DNA of 64,000 bases from Lithodes maja (lineage: Eukaryota; Arthropoda; Malacostraca; Decapoda; Lithodidae), in the NCBI GenBank assembly GCA_037953745.1, contig JBAKBP010000785.1:26001-90000 (forward strand). Direction: 5' to 3'. How positions within the stretch are numbered: position 1 is the stretch's first letter; every line of letters begins with the position of its first letter. Under the pieces are notes generated by a model. It was not told where the DNA came from. It searched no databases and saw only the letters and a program-made list of their open reading frames with translations. The translations under genes and the position numbers were made by a program. Of the stretch, positions 43,206-52,268 are shown piece by piece.

Positions 43206-43952
43206 ATGGCTACCGTGGCCCCAGTCTTTGCTTTATGCACTACCCCTGCTTGTGCCGGTATCCCTATTTTTGCGCATACCCTTTGCATAAGGTGTGTTAA
43301 ATGTCTAGACCGTTCAAGGGATCTCTGGGTTATGCGTAATTGTTCTTTTTGCTCCCAATTAGCTGTAAAGGTCCTTTGCGACAATGATAAGACCGCGGCA
43401 GTAGCGTTAAGAGAAGTAAGGCAACAGATGTCAGCCTACACTACGATTGTTGCGCATAAATCACTTCAATGTGACAACGTCCCTCTTTGGGATAGATTGC
43501 TGTTTGAACACCCTCCCCCTAAACGTTCCTCTAGAGTCACGAGTCATAAGCCGGCGGAGACTGGTCAGGGTTCTGTATCTTCTGCGGCTACACCTAAACG
43601 TCCACGAGAGCCTACACCCCCGGCATCCACCTCATCGTCTCGGGCGAGATCTCGGTCTAGGTCACCTCTCAGACGACAGTCATCTAGTCTTGCCTCTTCA
43701 CCGGCGAGTAAGAAGAGTAGGACGGAAAGTTCCACCAGTGGTCACGGCGATGAATCCTCCAAATCAAAGAATAGTTCACGGTCACACCGTAGCCATAAAT
43801 CCTCCAAAAAGGATTCACACAAACGAAAGTCCTCCCTACATTCACCAGTTTCTAGTGCCTCTCATCGTACCTCTACCCCAGACAGAGTTTGTGTTAGGTC
43901 TCAAGGGTCCAGTGCGGTGCCTGTCCTTAAAGAGGATTTACCCATTAGTTAA
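43206..43952 (+). CDS. DIRS-1 ORF1a: Cys-rich, SR-rich gag-like N-terminal protein (248 aa)
   Basis: The ATG at 43206 begins MATVAPVFALC. Residues about 10-75 contain clustered cysteines (C..CVKC, CSFCSQL) that could bind zinc, followed by a long Ser/Arg-rich and Lys-rich tail (SRARSRSRSPLRRQ, SRSHRSHKSSKKDSHKRK) likely to bind nucleic acid. It comes about 3.35 kb after the left end, and the next frame begins about 20 bp downstream. No known domain beyond these features is recognised. It may be the first part of gag, separated from ORF1b by a stop, or a separate protein. Confidence 0.6.
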   Translation: MATVAPVFALCTTPACAGIPIFAHTLCIRCVKCLDRSRDLWVMRNCSFCSQLAVKVLCDNDKTAAVALREVRQQMSAYTTIVAHKSLQCDNVPLWDRLLFEHPPPKRSSRVTSHKPAETGQGSVSSAATPKRPREPTPPASTSSSRARSRSRSPLRRQSSSLASSPASKKSRTESSTSGHGDESSKSKNSSRSHRSHKSSKKDSHKRKSSLHSPVSSASHRTSTPDRVCVRSQGSSAVPVLKEDLPIS

Positions 43953-43969
43953 ATATTTTAACCCTGGAA

Positions 43970-45823
43970 TTGGAAAGTTCAGGGGGTTCAGTTATTGAGA
44001 ATGTGTCAGACTCCCAAGAGAGTGTAGGCCAGGGCCTCGGTGTTTGGCGGTTTGCTCAGCCAGGGTCTGACCACCCACGTCCGACTCAAACGAGTCACAC
44101 AGTAGCTGATGTCCACAGGGACGCGGCGATCCCATCCTCTATTCCTGACTTGTCTTGGCAACAAGGTACCCCAGCTTCGGAGGGATCTTCTCAGGAGGAG
44201 AAAGACGAGGTTTCAATAATTTCGGAGATGGAAGGGCAAGAGTCAGGCTCAGGCTTAGACGCCGCACAGGATATTAATGATTCACCTGTAAGTTCATCTT
44301 CAAACCAATTTGTTACTGCGCAAGAAATTAATGGGCTGCTTACTCATGCTTTATCTATATTTTTTGGCCAACAACAGGAAACCCCCACAATGGACTTAGG
44401 GGCTCCCACGACAAGTTCTACGGTACGGCCTCTGATGACTTCGATTGCTTTATCTAAGATCCCTAACCTCCCCACTCTGTCAACATCAGTGGCTACTAGG
44501 CCTGCTACGGCGGCATTGACAACTTCAAATGTCAGGGTCATCACGGATGTCAATCCAACCCCTCTAGACAAGGCGCCTCTCAGAAATGTAGCTATGCCCT
44601 TGCTTTATGGACCAGACGAGTCTTGGGTCCTTTTGATCCCCACTAAACCAGAGCTCGCCCAACCTACCTTGTCAGGGGAACTCCCAGTACCGAGTGAGTG
44701 GGTCATCCAAGGCAATAAATCAAAGAAATTAAGGGCCTTGGATAATTTGGGAAATGTACTAGACATAAACATCAAGGCTATACCTAGTTATTATCACCAG
44801 GACTATTTTGTGTATGCTACTAAGCCAGCTTTACCCCCTGCCTCAGCTTCAAAACTATTTTCAGACTGGTCTAAGCTGGATGGGTTTAATGATATTAAGA
44901 CTCTGTCAGCTCTCACTCCTGAACTTGATTTACAGACCGTCACAGACGAAGCAGCTAATCCAGTTTTGAAGGTGGGGCAGTTGGGTCCAGGTCCTTGGGT
45001 AGATTGGGAGATAGAGGCTCAAAACTTTGCAACCACATTTACTTCTAAATCTTCCCACCAGATCCCTCAAGATACTCATTCGTGGTTCTCCATGCCGGTA
45101 GGGTCTGCAGGCGGAGTCCCGTCATCTTTGTTTTCTTTCCTAGCTGCCCCTAAGATTAATCTTTGTGAGCTAAAAGACCCTTTCACTACCCCTACCCCTA
45201 CTCACCTAGACAGAGAATTTAGGCTAAGGGGGAAAGCTTTTCGCCTGTTCTCTCAGTACATAGTGTCTCAACAGGTGGCTAAGTCTTTACTGCGGTCCAC
45301 TCAGGCAATCGCAGATGCGGATACCAGAAGATCGGTTGAATTATCCCGGCGACTGCTCCTCCAGTCGTCAATCCAATCCTTGGGTGACATACGCACCGCC
45401 TTGCTTGAGGCGGTACGAGCAAGACAAGATCTCAGAATGTCTTTAGTTCGCAAGCTACCTGATCGCATTGCGAATCAGGTGGTCATGTCACCAGTGCTTA
45501 CTCCCTCTTTAATGTCCCCTGAAGTGTGGCGAACAGTGTTCAATATGGCACAGGCTTTTAAGCACAGTCCCACCCCTTCTAAGAAACCTACATTTACCTT
45601 CCCCAAACCCAGGCCAACTGCTAAAGCTCAGCCAGGGGGATCTAAACCCTTTCTTCCGCCTAAGTCCTCCCACTCCCCCCAAGGTCAGTACAGGCATAGA
45701 CAGAGTAGGTTTTCAGGTCAGAGAGGACGCGGCCAGAATAAGCCAGGTCAGGGCCAGTCGTCGGCCAACACCAGCCAGCCGGCAAAGCGTCCAGCACCAC
45801 CAACCCCACCATCAAAAAACTAA
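43970..45823 (+). CDS. DIRS-1 ORF1b: gag-like protein (about 617 aa)
   Basis: The frame opens after a stop at 43946. No early ATG is clear (the first start-like codon is TTG at 43970), so it may be translated as an extension of ORF1a by frameshift or from a downstream ATG. The N-terminal 150 residues are acidic and Ser-rich. The middle (LLYGPDESWVLLIP to GPGPWVDWEI) and a helical part (RLFSQYIVSQQVAKSLL, SLGDIRTALLEAVRARQDL) are shared with DIRS-2. The C-terminus is Pro/Gly/Arg/Gln-rich (RFSGQRGRGQNKPGQGQS). It probably packages the RNA. There are no stops. Confidence 0.7.
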   Translation: MESSGGSVIENVSDSQESVGQGLGVWRFAQPGSDHPRPTQTSHTVADVHRDAAIPSSIPDLSWQQGTPASEGSSQEEKDEVSIISEMEGQESGSGLDAAQDINDSPVSSSSNQFVTAQEINGLLTHALSIFFGQQQETPTMDLGAPTTSSTVRPLMTSIALSKIPNLPTLSTSVATRPATAALTTSNVRVITDVNPTPLDKAPLRNVAMPLLYGPDESWVLLIPTKPELAQPTLSGELPVPSEWVIQGNKSKKLRALDNLGNVLDINIKAIPSYYHQDYFVYATKPALPPASASKLFSDWSKLDGFNDIKTLSALTPELDLQTVTDEAANPVLKVGQLGPGPWVDWEIEAQNFATTFTSKSSHQIPQDTHSWFSMPVGSAGGVPSSLFSFLAAPKINLCELKDPFTTPTPTHLDREFRLRGKAFRLFSQYIVSQQVAKSLLRSTQAIADADTRRSVELSRRLLLQSSIQSLGDIRTALLEAVRARQDLRMSLVRKLPDRIANQVVMSPVLTPSLMSPEVWRTVFNMAQAFKHSPTPSKKPTFTFPKPRPTAKAQPGGSKPFLPPKSSHSPQGQYRHRQSRFSGQRGRGQNKPGQGQSSANTSQPAKRPAPPTPPSKN

Positions 45824-45840
45824 AGTCTCTCTCACTCCCG

Positions 45841-47745
45841 GTGCCAACCTTAAGGCCGGAGGACCCGAGGGTAGTACAGCCGGCGAACCCTTGTCTGCTA
45901 ACTGGGTCGTTCCGAACGTGTCACCAAGCATGGCCATTAAACACTTGGGCACGGATGGTGGCACGCAAAGGCATCACTTGGCAGTGGCTCCGGCGACCTC
46001 GCTTACGTCAGCCGACAACGGCGAATTTTGTTTCTTTAGAGGTGGAGTCACTGGTCCAGGAAATGATTGCCAAGAATGTCATCATCCCGGTCCCCCCAAA
46101 TTACCCTGTATTCACGTCCAAACTATTTTTGGTTCCCAAAAGGGACAGTGTTCAGATGAGGCCGGTCGTAGACCTGTCTTACCTGAACCTTCACATTCAC
46201 AACGAATCTTTCAGAATGTTAACAGTACACCAAATCAGGCTAACACTTCCGCCGGGAGGTTGGATGTGTTCACTAGACCTGACAGACGCCTATTGGCACG
46301 TATCGGTCAACAAAAGATTTCAAAGGTTTTTGGCCTTACGGATCAGGCACCAAAATTTTGTTATTCAAAGGATGCCGTTCGGTTTGAACCTAGCACCTCG
46401 ATTATTCACGAAATTAGTCCGGCAAGCCCTGATGCCATTGTTAAAACAGGGGATCAGAGTGTTGTGGTACCTAGACGACTGGCTGGTGGTGGCAGAGACA
46501 CAACAATTATGCATCAAACATGTCAATATCATTTTAAATCATGTCAAAACTCTAGGCTTCAAGGTAAATCTGGTAAAGTCAAACCTTGTTCCCTCACGAG
46601 TAATTCAGTGGATAGGGCTGGTCTGGGACACGGCCGCTCTCAATCTGAGTCAGAGTGTGGACAATCGCAACAGGTTTCGCAGGAAACTGTTCATGTTTCT
46701 TCACAGTCTGACTACGACGCGAAGGGTCTGGGAGTCTCTGGTCGGCTCTCTCAACTGGATTCAACTAACTGTCAAGTTGGGCCGGTTGAAAGTAAAACGA
46801 TTAATATTGGAAGGCAACAAATATTTCCCGCTCTTACCGGCGGGAAAATTATGGCCCATCCCGAAATTAATCCACACCTTGCTAGCGGTCTGGGCAAAGA
46901 GGGAAACGTTGCACTCAATAATGTCATGGACCTCTCCTCCACCAACGGTATGGATAGATACGGATGCGTCAGGCACAATAGATTGGGGATTTCAATCAAA
47001 TCAGGGGCACCAGGGTCAGGGGCTTTGGTCCCACTTAGAAGTCTCTCACATCAATGTCAAAGAATTACTAGTCCCCTTGTATTTCCTTCAGGCTCACGGC
47101 CCGGCGTTACGGGGCAATTCGGTGGCCTTCAGAATGGACAATCTGAATGCAGTTCACTGTATTCAGAAACAAGGATCAACGAGGTCAAGGAGGTTGCTAA
47201 ACGTGTCGGAAGAGATTTTTACTCTAGCCAACAGACTAGAAATTTACCTTCACGCATCTTATCTCCCAGGCGTAGCGAACGTCTGGGCAGACACTCTATC
47301 CCGGAGACAGAGCACGACAGTAGAATGGGAGCTCAAGCAACCCATTTTCAACCTAATGATTGCAGAGCTCTCCCATCCACAAGTGGATCTTTTTGCGTCC
47401 GAGGAGACTCACAAACTCCCTCTATACCTCACCCGCCGGGCGAAAACGCCGGCAGGGGGGCCAGACGCCCTAGTGACAGACTGGAACAGATGGAGCTCCA
47501 TCTATCTGTTTCCGCCGCCAGATGCGTCACTAATGTGCCACGTAGTGAACAAACTACGAGATTATCGAGGCTTAGTCTCGCTAATCGCGCCCCTGTGGCC
47601 GGCGCAGCTGTGGTACCAGCAATTGAAAACGTGGTGCCCGGACCCGGTATCGCTCCCGGTCGGGTATTTCCACTTAGACACGATTGGCAACCTAGCGACC
47701 TCGCTGACTTTTGCATTATGGACATTCAGGAGGCCAAGTGGCTAG
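45841..47745 (+). CDS. DIRS-1 reverse transcriptase / RNase H and downstream domain
   Basis: RT motifs: FLVPKRDSVQMRPVVDLSYLN, FRMLTVHQIRLTLPPG, MCSLDLTDAYWHVSV, RMPFGLNLAPRLFTKLV and the intact active site WYLDDWLVV at about 46464-46490; then LGFKVNLVKSNL. RNase H: TVWIDTDASGTIDWGFQ (first Asp), HINVKELLVPLYF (Glu), FRMDNLNAVHCI (Asp), YLPGVANVWADTLSR (last Asp). After it comes PQVDLFASEETHKLP...TPAGGPDALVTDW...FPPPDASLM...IAPLWPAQLWYQQL, a domain which in DIRS elements corresponds to the reported methyltransferase-like region. The frame is open over 630 codons and overlaps the recombinase frame by 28 bp. No ATG stands at its beginning, so frameshifting from gag is possible. Confidence 0.92.
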   Translation: MPTLRPEDPRVVQPANPCLLTGSFRTCHQAWPLNTWARMVARKGITWQWLRRPRLRQPTTANFVSLEVESLVQEMIAKNVIIPVPPNYPVFTSKLFLVPKRDSVQMRPVVDLSYLNLHIHNESFRMLTVHQIRLTLPPGGWMCSLDLTDAYWHVSVNKRFQRFLALRIRHQNFVIQRMPFGLNLAPRLFTKLVRQALMPLLKQGIRVLWYLDDWLVVAETQQLCIKHVNIILNHVKTLGFKVNLVKSNLVPSRVIQWIGLVWDTAALNLSQSVDNRNRFRRKLFMFLHSLTTTRRVWESLVGSLNWIQLTVKLGRLKVKRLILEGNKYFPLLPAGKLWPIPKLIHTLLAVWAKRETLHSIMSWTSPPPTVWIDTDASGTIDWGFQSNQGHQGQGLWSHLEVSHINVKELLVPLYFLQAHGPALRGNSVAFRMDNLNAVHCIQKQGSTRSRRLLNVSEEIFTLANRLEIYLHASYLPGVANVWADTLSRRQSTTVEWELKQPIFNLMIAELSHPQVDLFASEETHKLPLYLTRRAKTPAGGPDALVTDWNRWSSIYLFPPPDASLMCHVVNKLRDYRGLVSLIAPLWPAQLWYQQLKTWCPDPVSLPVGYFHLDTIGNLATSLTFALWTFRRPSG

Positions 47746-48699
47746 CACCATACGCTAGAGATGTGACCAATAAATTAATCAATCAATATACTCAGTCTAC
47801 GAAACGACAGTATCACTCACATTGGCAAGCCTTTACTTCCTGGATTATCAGAACGGAACAGAATGTGCCGTCAGTGGCTTTAGTTTTCAATTATTTGAAT
47901 TATCTGTTTGAGCAGAAACATTTATCTGTGGTAACATTAAAAAATCATTTAACTGCGATTAGAGTGCCCTTTTTAGACCTTACAGGTCTCTCCATACCGG
48001 TGGCGGAGGAAACAGGTTTTATGAGAGCTTGTTTTAAACTTTGCCCACCTCCCCGTCAGCTCATGCCTACTTGGTCTCTCGACAAAGCTTTGTCTTTACT
48101 TCACTCTCGTCTGTACCAAAATACTGCAGACTTTGCATTACTCTTAAAAAAAGGCGGTTTTCCTTATGGCTTTGGCCACCGGGAACAGAGTGTCTGAGCT
48201 GGCGGCGATGAGCAACACACCTAATTGCCTTCGGTTTGGTAGACTTAACGAATGTATTTACATTGCACCTTCCCCAGGTTTTGTAGCCAAGAATGAGCAC
48301 AGTGCACACGTGTTTTCTGAGTTCACGGTGCCAGCGTTAAAAAGGGGAAAGGTGCATCATAATCTATGTCCAGTGCAAGCTCTAACCAAATATTTGAGAG
48401 TAGCTCCTCTAAACCCCCAAAGTGCTTTATGGGTAGCAAGTACGGGTAAACGCTTACTTAAACGGCGATTAGCCTCTCTTCTGGTCGAAGTCATTAAAGA
48501 GAGTAATCCCGGCGTTGTGGGTAGGGCCCACGATTTACGCAAATGGGCAGCCTCTTTACGTTTCCTGAAAATGTTTTCAGTAGAAGATATCGCGTCCACT
48601 CAGTTGTGGGCGTCTAATCATACGTTTTTGTCTAGATACTTGTCAGTTGCTCTAGACAAACCTTCCTTACCATGTATAGCTTTAAGGCAGATGGTCTAG
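47718..48699 (+). CDS. DIRS-1 tyrosine recombinase, with an A7 frameshift
   Basis: The first suitable ATG is at 47718 (MDIQEAKWLAPYARDV). The core-binding half reads YTQSTKRQYHSHWQAFTSWI and TLKNHLTAIRVPFLDLTGL. At about 48147-48153 the run CTTAAAAAAAGGCGG carries one base too many: the first frame ends at 48197 and the catalytic half continues in the +1 frame (MALATGNRVSELAAM to RQMV, stop at 48699). Catalytic residues are present: Arg in GNRVSEL, HDLR (HxxR) at about 48529-48540, and Tyr in FLSRYLSVA. The enzyme would integrate a circular DNA intermediate. The shift may be a mutation or programmed slippage at A7. Confidence 0.88.
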
Positions 48700-49261
48700 G
48701 TGGCCCTGCAGTCACTTTTGTTTACTTTCACGAAAGGGGGGGGGGGGGGGGGTGCAGTCAGTTGACATAGGACACCCTAGACCCCACCGGAGTATGAGAG
48801 CTGTGATACAATGTAAGGTTAATGTGATATGAAAATTTCTCAGAGAGAAATTGTGCTAGTACAATGTTAGTACAAAACAACAGAGTTGTTATAGTAGTTT
48901 TAGCTGCGAAAGCAATTTAATTTTAGAAACAGTGGAGATCCTTTGCAATTTATCTCCACGATTATGTTGGGGTTTATGATGTGCACATATAAACTTATAA
49001 CTTGTTATTTTTGTCACCACTCGTTGAGTGGGGTGCCTTTGTAACTACAGATCTGTGTTCAGAATCTTCAGGGTTACCCATTTTTTGTCAGGCAGGCTTC
49101 TTTGAAGCACGCACCTGCCTGAACCCCTTTTTCTTGTATATTTTCGGCCTACGCCATGATTATTTTTTTTCAAGAGTAAGAATACTATGTGGTTGTTTTT
49201 ATTATCTACTTTTCTAGAGTTATGATATGATTACGAATGTCCCCCTCCAGTCTTAGAAATC
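48700..49261. other. DIRS-1 sequence after recombinase, with G run
   Basis: No gene. A pure G tract lies at about 48736-48752, and AT-rich sequence leads to the internal complementary region. Confidence 0.5.
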
Positions 49262-49370
49262 AGGCATGTTCGTCAATGATGGAGGGGCCACTAATAAATT
49301 ATAGGTTTGACTCCTGTAAGGAGATAAAGAAAACCTAATATTTAGTAGTGGCCCCGTAATCATTGACGAC
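49262..49370. repeat. DIRS-1 internal complementary region
   Basis: Bases 49262-49297 (AGGCATGTTCGTCAATGATG...CTAATAA) are the reverse complement of the left end 39854-39890. Bases 49298-49370 (ATTATAGGTTTGACTCCTG...TAATCATTGACGA) are the reverse complement of the extreme right end. The join at 49297/49298 fixes both termini of the element. In DIRS elements this region templates completion of the ends through a circular intermediate. Confidence 0.92.
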
Positions 49371-49441
49371 TGGGGCCCTCCCGACCGTCCCCTTCCCATT
49401 CGTTGATGTATTGAGGATTTTGGTTTACTTGATATGTCAGT

Positions 49442-49793
49442 GAAGGAGGAATGACGCCTGAATCAGCGTCTGGTCAGAGATCCACACAAGTACATCCACG
49501 ATATGATGGAAAGCTTATTAGATAGTTATTCTTATTTTCTTTTTGTTTTTATTTTTTACGAAGTTTTTTCGTAGTGAGAACCCAATTCATAATGACTGAA
49601 GCCATGAGTGAGGTCGCGTGCGCTCGTGATGAAGGCTCCTCAGTTTTTAAATGCTCTGCGCGGTAGATTCAAACTACGGCGGATTAGTGTTTGAAGAGGA
49701 TGCCTTATGTAATAGGCATGTTCGTCAATGATTACGGGGCCACTACTAAATATTAGGTTTTCTTTATCTCCTTACAGGAGTCAAACCTATAAT
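49442..49793. repeat. DIRS-1 right inverted terminal repeat plus 50-bp extension
   Basis: Reverse complement of the left repeat over 49442-49743, followed by about 50 bp (TACTAAATATTAGG...GTCAAACCTATAAT) found only at the right end and in the internal complementary region. Confidence 0.9.
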
Positions 49794-50758
49794 ATAGGCA
49801 AAAAGTGGAAGTAAAACAATTTATTGTAATACAAAAGTCATGTATTATGAGAAAATTGATACAAATACAACAACACCATAATAATATGTGAAAGTGATAC
49901 ACATATGTATATAATAAGTGACATTCATATGATTAGAACCTATAGAAATATATAAATCAGTGAAAAAAAGACAATAAATTGTATATAAAACGTTTACAAA
50001 GCATATAACTAAGTGAAAGTGACACAAGACCTAATATTTGATGGCCAAAGTATAATAAACACCTGTGATGATGAATAATCAGTGCCTAATATAACAATAA
50101 CCTACCTCAATTACTAATAAAACGTACGGTATCGAGTGAAAATCAGCATTATCAGTGACAGTGACACTCTCTAAAGCATATTTACCAAAGTGAAAGTGAC
50201 ACAAGACCTAATATTTGATGGCCAAAGTATAATAAACACCTGTGATAACGAATAATCAGTGCCTAATATAACAATAACCTACCTCAATTACTAATAAAAC
50301 GTACGGTATCGAGTGAAAATTAGCAATATTAGTAACAGTGATACCCTAATACACATACTTTATATAATTGGCCTCAAAATAACTATAAAAATATCAAATA
50401 AACATCACATTGTCAATATCAAACACTAAAATCGCCTATGGGAGGTAAACACTCTGGCGCGACGAGTGGCTAGGTGTGTGGTAGCCGTGGCCGGGGCGAT
50501 GCATCCGAACGCGGGAAGAATTTGCCGCCGAAAATCACTCTACTTCCCGTGCTCGCCATTATGCAACCACTGGGGCTAGAGACCTCTACTCAACGGCATT
50601 CTGCAGAGAAAGGTTTGTGGAACATTTTACTTTTTTATTCATAACAATACATGCCCTATTTAATGAGTTACAGGTGAGTGAACATAGCCCAATAATCGTA
50701 AAAAAAACTGGTACCACAGTACAGTCGCGAGCTAAGGGCGCCGGGTCTGGAGGGTTAA
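49794..50758 (+). mobile_element. family B copy B2, 3' flank and right terminus
   Basis: It resumes B2 after DIRS-1 (ATAGGCAAAAAGTGG). In reverse complement it matches B1 (about 829-1545), including ACGGCATTCTGCAG/GTAGAATGCCGTTGAG and GTGACACATGAC-like blocks. It ends CCGGGTCTGGAGGG-TTAA at 50755-50758, the inverted family B terminus. Confidence 0.85.
50011..50350. repeat. 177-bp tandem duplication in B2
   Basis: AAGTGAAAGTGACACAAGAC starts at 50011 and 50188. Each is followed by nearly identical sequence (TATTTGATGGCCAAAGTAT, AACGTACGGTATCGAGTG). B1 has a single copy. Confidence 0.82.
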
Positions 50759-50879
50759 TAATTATCCTGTTGCAAAATGTATTTTTTCCTAATAGTCTCT
50801 TCACATGATGTCCCCTCCTATGAATGCTTATCTATGAATATATAGTGGGGAATTAAGAAACTGGCTTCTTGTGGTGTCC

Positions 50880-51240
50880 CCCACCTCTAAGACTAGTCAG
50901 CCAGTATGTTTAAATGGTTTTAATGTGTCTATCGTACCGGGCTTTGAATGTGGCTATTGTTGGGGCGGGTACTACACTCTCAAGGAGTGTATTCCAATGG
51001 TTGATTGATTTTGATGGAGAACCAGTTGCCTTTTAGTGTTGTCCTCCAGTGGTCTGGTTTCAACAGATTGAGAGAAAGCCCTCTCAATCCATTCCTGTTC
51101 ATCTGGAAGAAACGAGAATAGGGGATGTCCTCAAATTCGTGAAGCAGCTTGTATGTCTCGATCATGTCACCCGATTCTTCGGTCGTGCTGTGTCTGGAAG
51201 TCTAGGCGTCAACATCTCTCCTCATAGGGCAGCTGGGCCA
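50880..51240 (-). pseudogene. LINE C-terminal fragment
   Basis: The minus-strand translation METYKLLHEFEDIPYSRFFQMN, GLRGLSLNLLKPDHWRTTLKGNWFSI is the C-terminal tail typical of CR1/L2-like LINEs. Upstream it decays with stops. It is truncated on both sides. Confidence 0.65.
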
Positions 51241-51257
51241 ACTACATACATAACATA

Positions 51258-51540
51258 CATACATAACATTTTAAGACAGTGCTCCACACATACGTGCAGT
51301 TTCAGTCTCTTGTCCTAATGGCGGCGTTCCAGGCAACCCTGTTATATAAGGGCTGCTTCACTTGTCAAGTTTTTGGATATGAGATCGGCACGTATAGTCC
51401 GATCCCAGGTCTTTCTCGGTCCACCCCTTGGTGCAGCTCCCTCCACAATCACAGACCTGCATCTTTTCACCCAATTTCGTTCATCCATTCTCTCCACATG
51501 TCCATACCATCCCAGTCTACTTGTACGCATCTCCTCGCTA
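51258..51540 (-). pseudogene. RTE-like LINE 3'-end fragment
   Basis: The minus-strand frame reads RLGWYGHVERMDERNWVKRC...GGPRKTWDRTIRADL, homologous to the LINE C C-terminus (LRWFGHMEGM...GRGRPNMRW). It ends in a TATG/TTATG-rich tail at about 51241-51270. Confidence 0.7.
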
Positions 51541-51610
51541 ATACCCCGCTAGCGGAGACCAGCGGGGAGCGGGGAGGAACGGAGGGGCGACTGATGGAAA
51601 TGTTGATGAT

Positions 51611-52207
51611 GTGTTTGTCAACGTAAGGAAGAATAACGGCGATGCTGTGGCGGGAAGGATGAGGCATGGTCGGGATCTGCGAGGCAAAGGTGTGCCTGTG
51701 AGCCAGGAGAGGCAGCAACGTAGCTTTCCCTCATCCCGAGTCACCAGGATGAGTACAGGTGCCGTGACTAAGGGTGTCAGGCACACCTTTATAGACGGGA
51801 GTGCCAGGGCACCCCCTTCATTAACACAACGAAGCAGTACCTCCTCAGTAGATGAAGGGTGGAAACAGGTCAAGAATGGTAACAGGAAGAGGAAGGTAAA
51901 TACTGGAGTAAGAGGTTTAAAGAAATGCGAAGGCTCGACACTCAAAGCTGCTATTAGAATGATTGATGTGTACATTGGAAGAGTTGATAATAATGTAACA
52001 GGTCAGGAATAAAAGATATATATAAAGGATGTCTTTGGTATGGATATTACAGCTATAAGTAAATTAATAATTAGGACTAATGAACACCAAACCTTCAAAG
52101 TAACTGTAAAACTTGCCGAGAGAGAACAACTTTTTAATCCAGAACTATGGCCTGAAGATATCGTAGTTAATAAGTTTTTTAGCAGACCTGGTGAATCTAA
52201 TAAGTAG
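51611..52207 (+). pseudogene. LINE A ORF1-like protein (one in-frame stop)
   Basis: The frame encodes a basic Ser-rich N-terminal region (EGWKQVKNGNRKRKVN), then LKAAIRMIDVYIGRVDNNVTGQE, a TAA at 52010-52012 and, in the same frame, KDVFGMDITAISKLII...FKVTVKLAEREQLFNPELWPEDIVVNKFFSRPG up to the stop at 52205-52207. The DVYIGRV...FKVTV..LFNPELWP pattern is like the RRM-type RNA-binding module of LINE ORF1 proteins. The ORF2 ATG follows 62 bp later. The N-terminal boundary is unknown. Confidence 0.65.
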
Positions 52208-52268
52208 TTTTTCTCCTGGTCTTAATAGTTATATATTTGTATTTTTTACCTTTTAATCTTTTGTGATA

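Larger units (their letters stand above)
39854..49793 (+). mobile_element. DIRS-1, near-complete tyrosine-recombinase (DIRS-like) retrotransposon
   Basis: A 9.9-kb element (9.3 kb without its MITE-1 insertion) with inverted terminal repeats, an internal complementary region and gag-like, RT/RNase H and tyrosine recombinase frames in that order: the defining DIRS architecture. It is inserted in the 3' flank of B2. The uninterrupted B1 equivalent (minus strand, GACAATATGTATGTATATAG) shows the empty site, so DIRS-1 sits within the TATATA stretch without an evident target duplication. Confidence 0.92.

Noticed and set aside
45891..47700. Long open frame overlapping the DIRS-1 RT in another frame
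   Set aside because: Its residues show no domain; only its last part, from about 47718, is the recombinase. The rest is a shadow of the RT frame.
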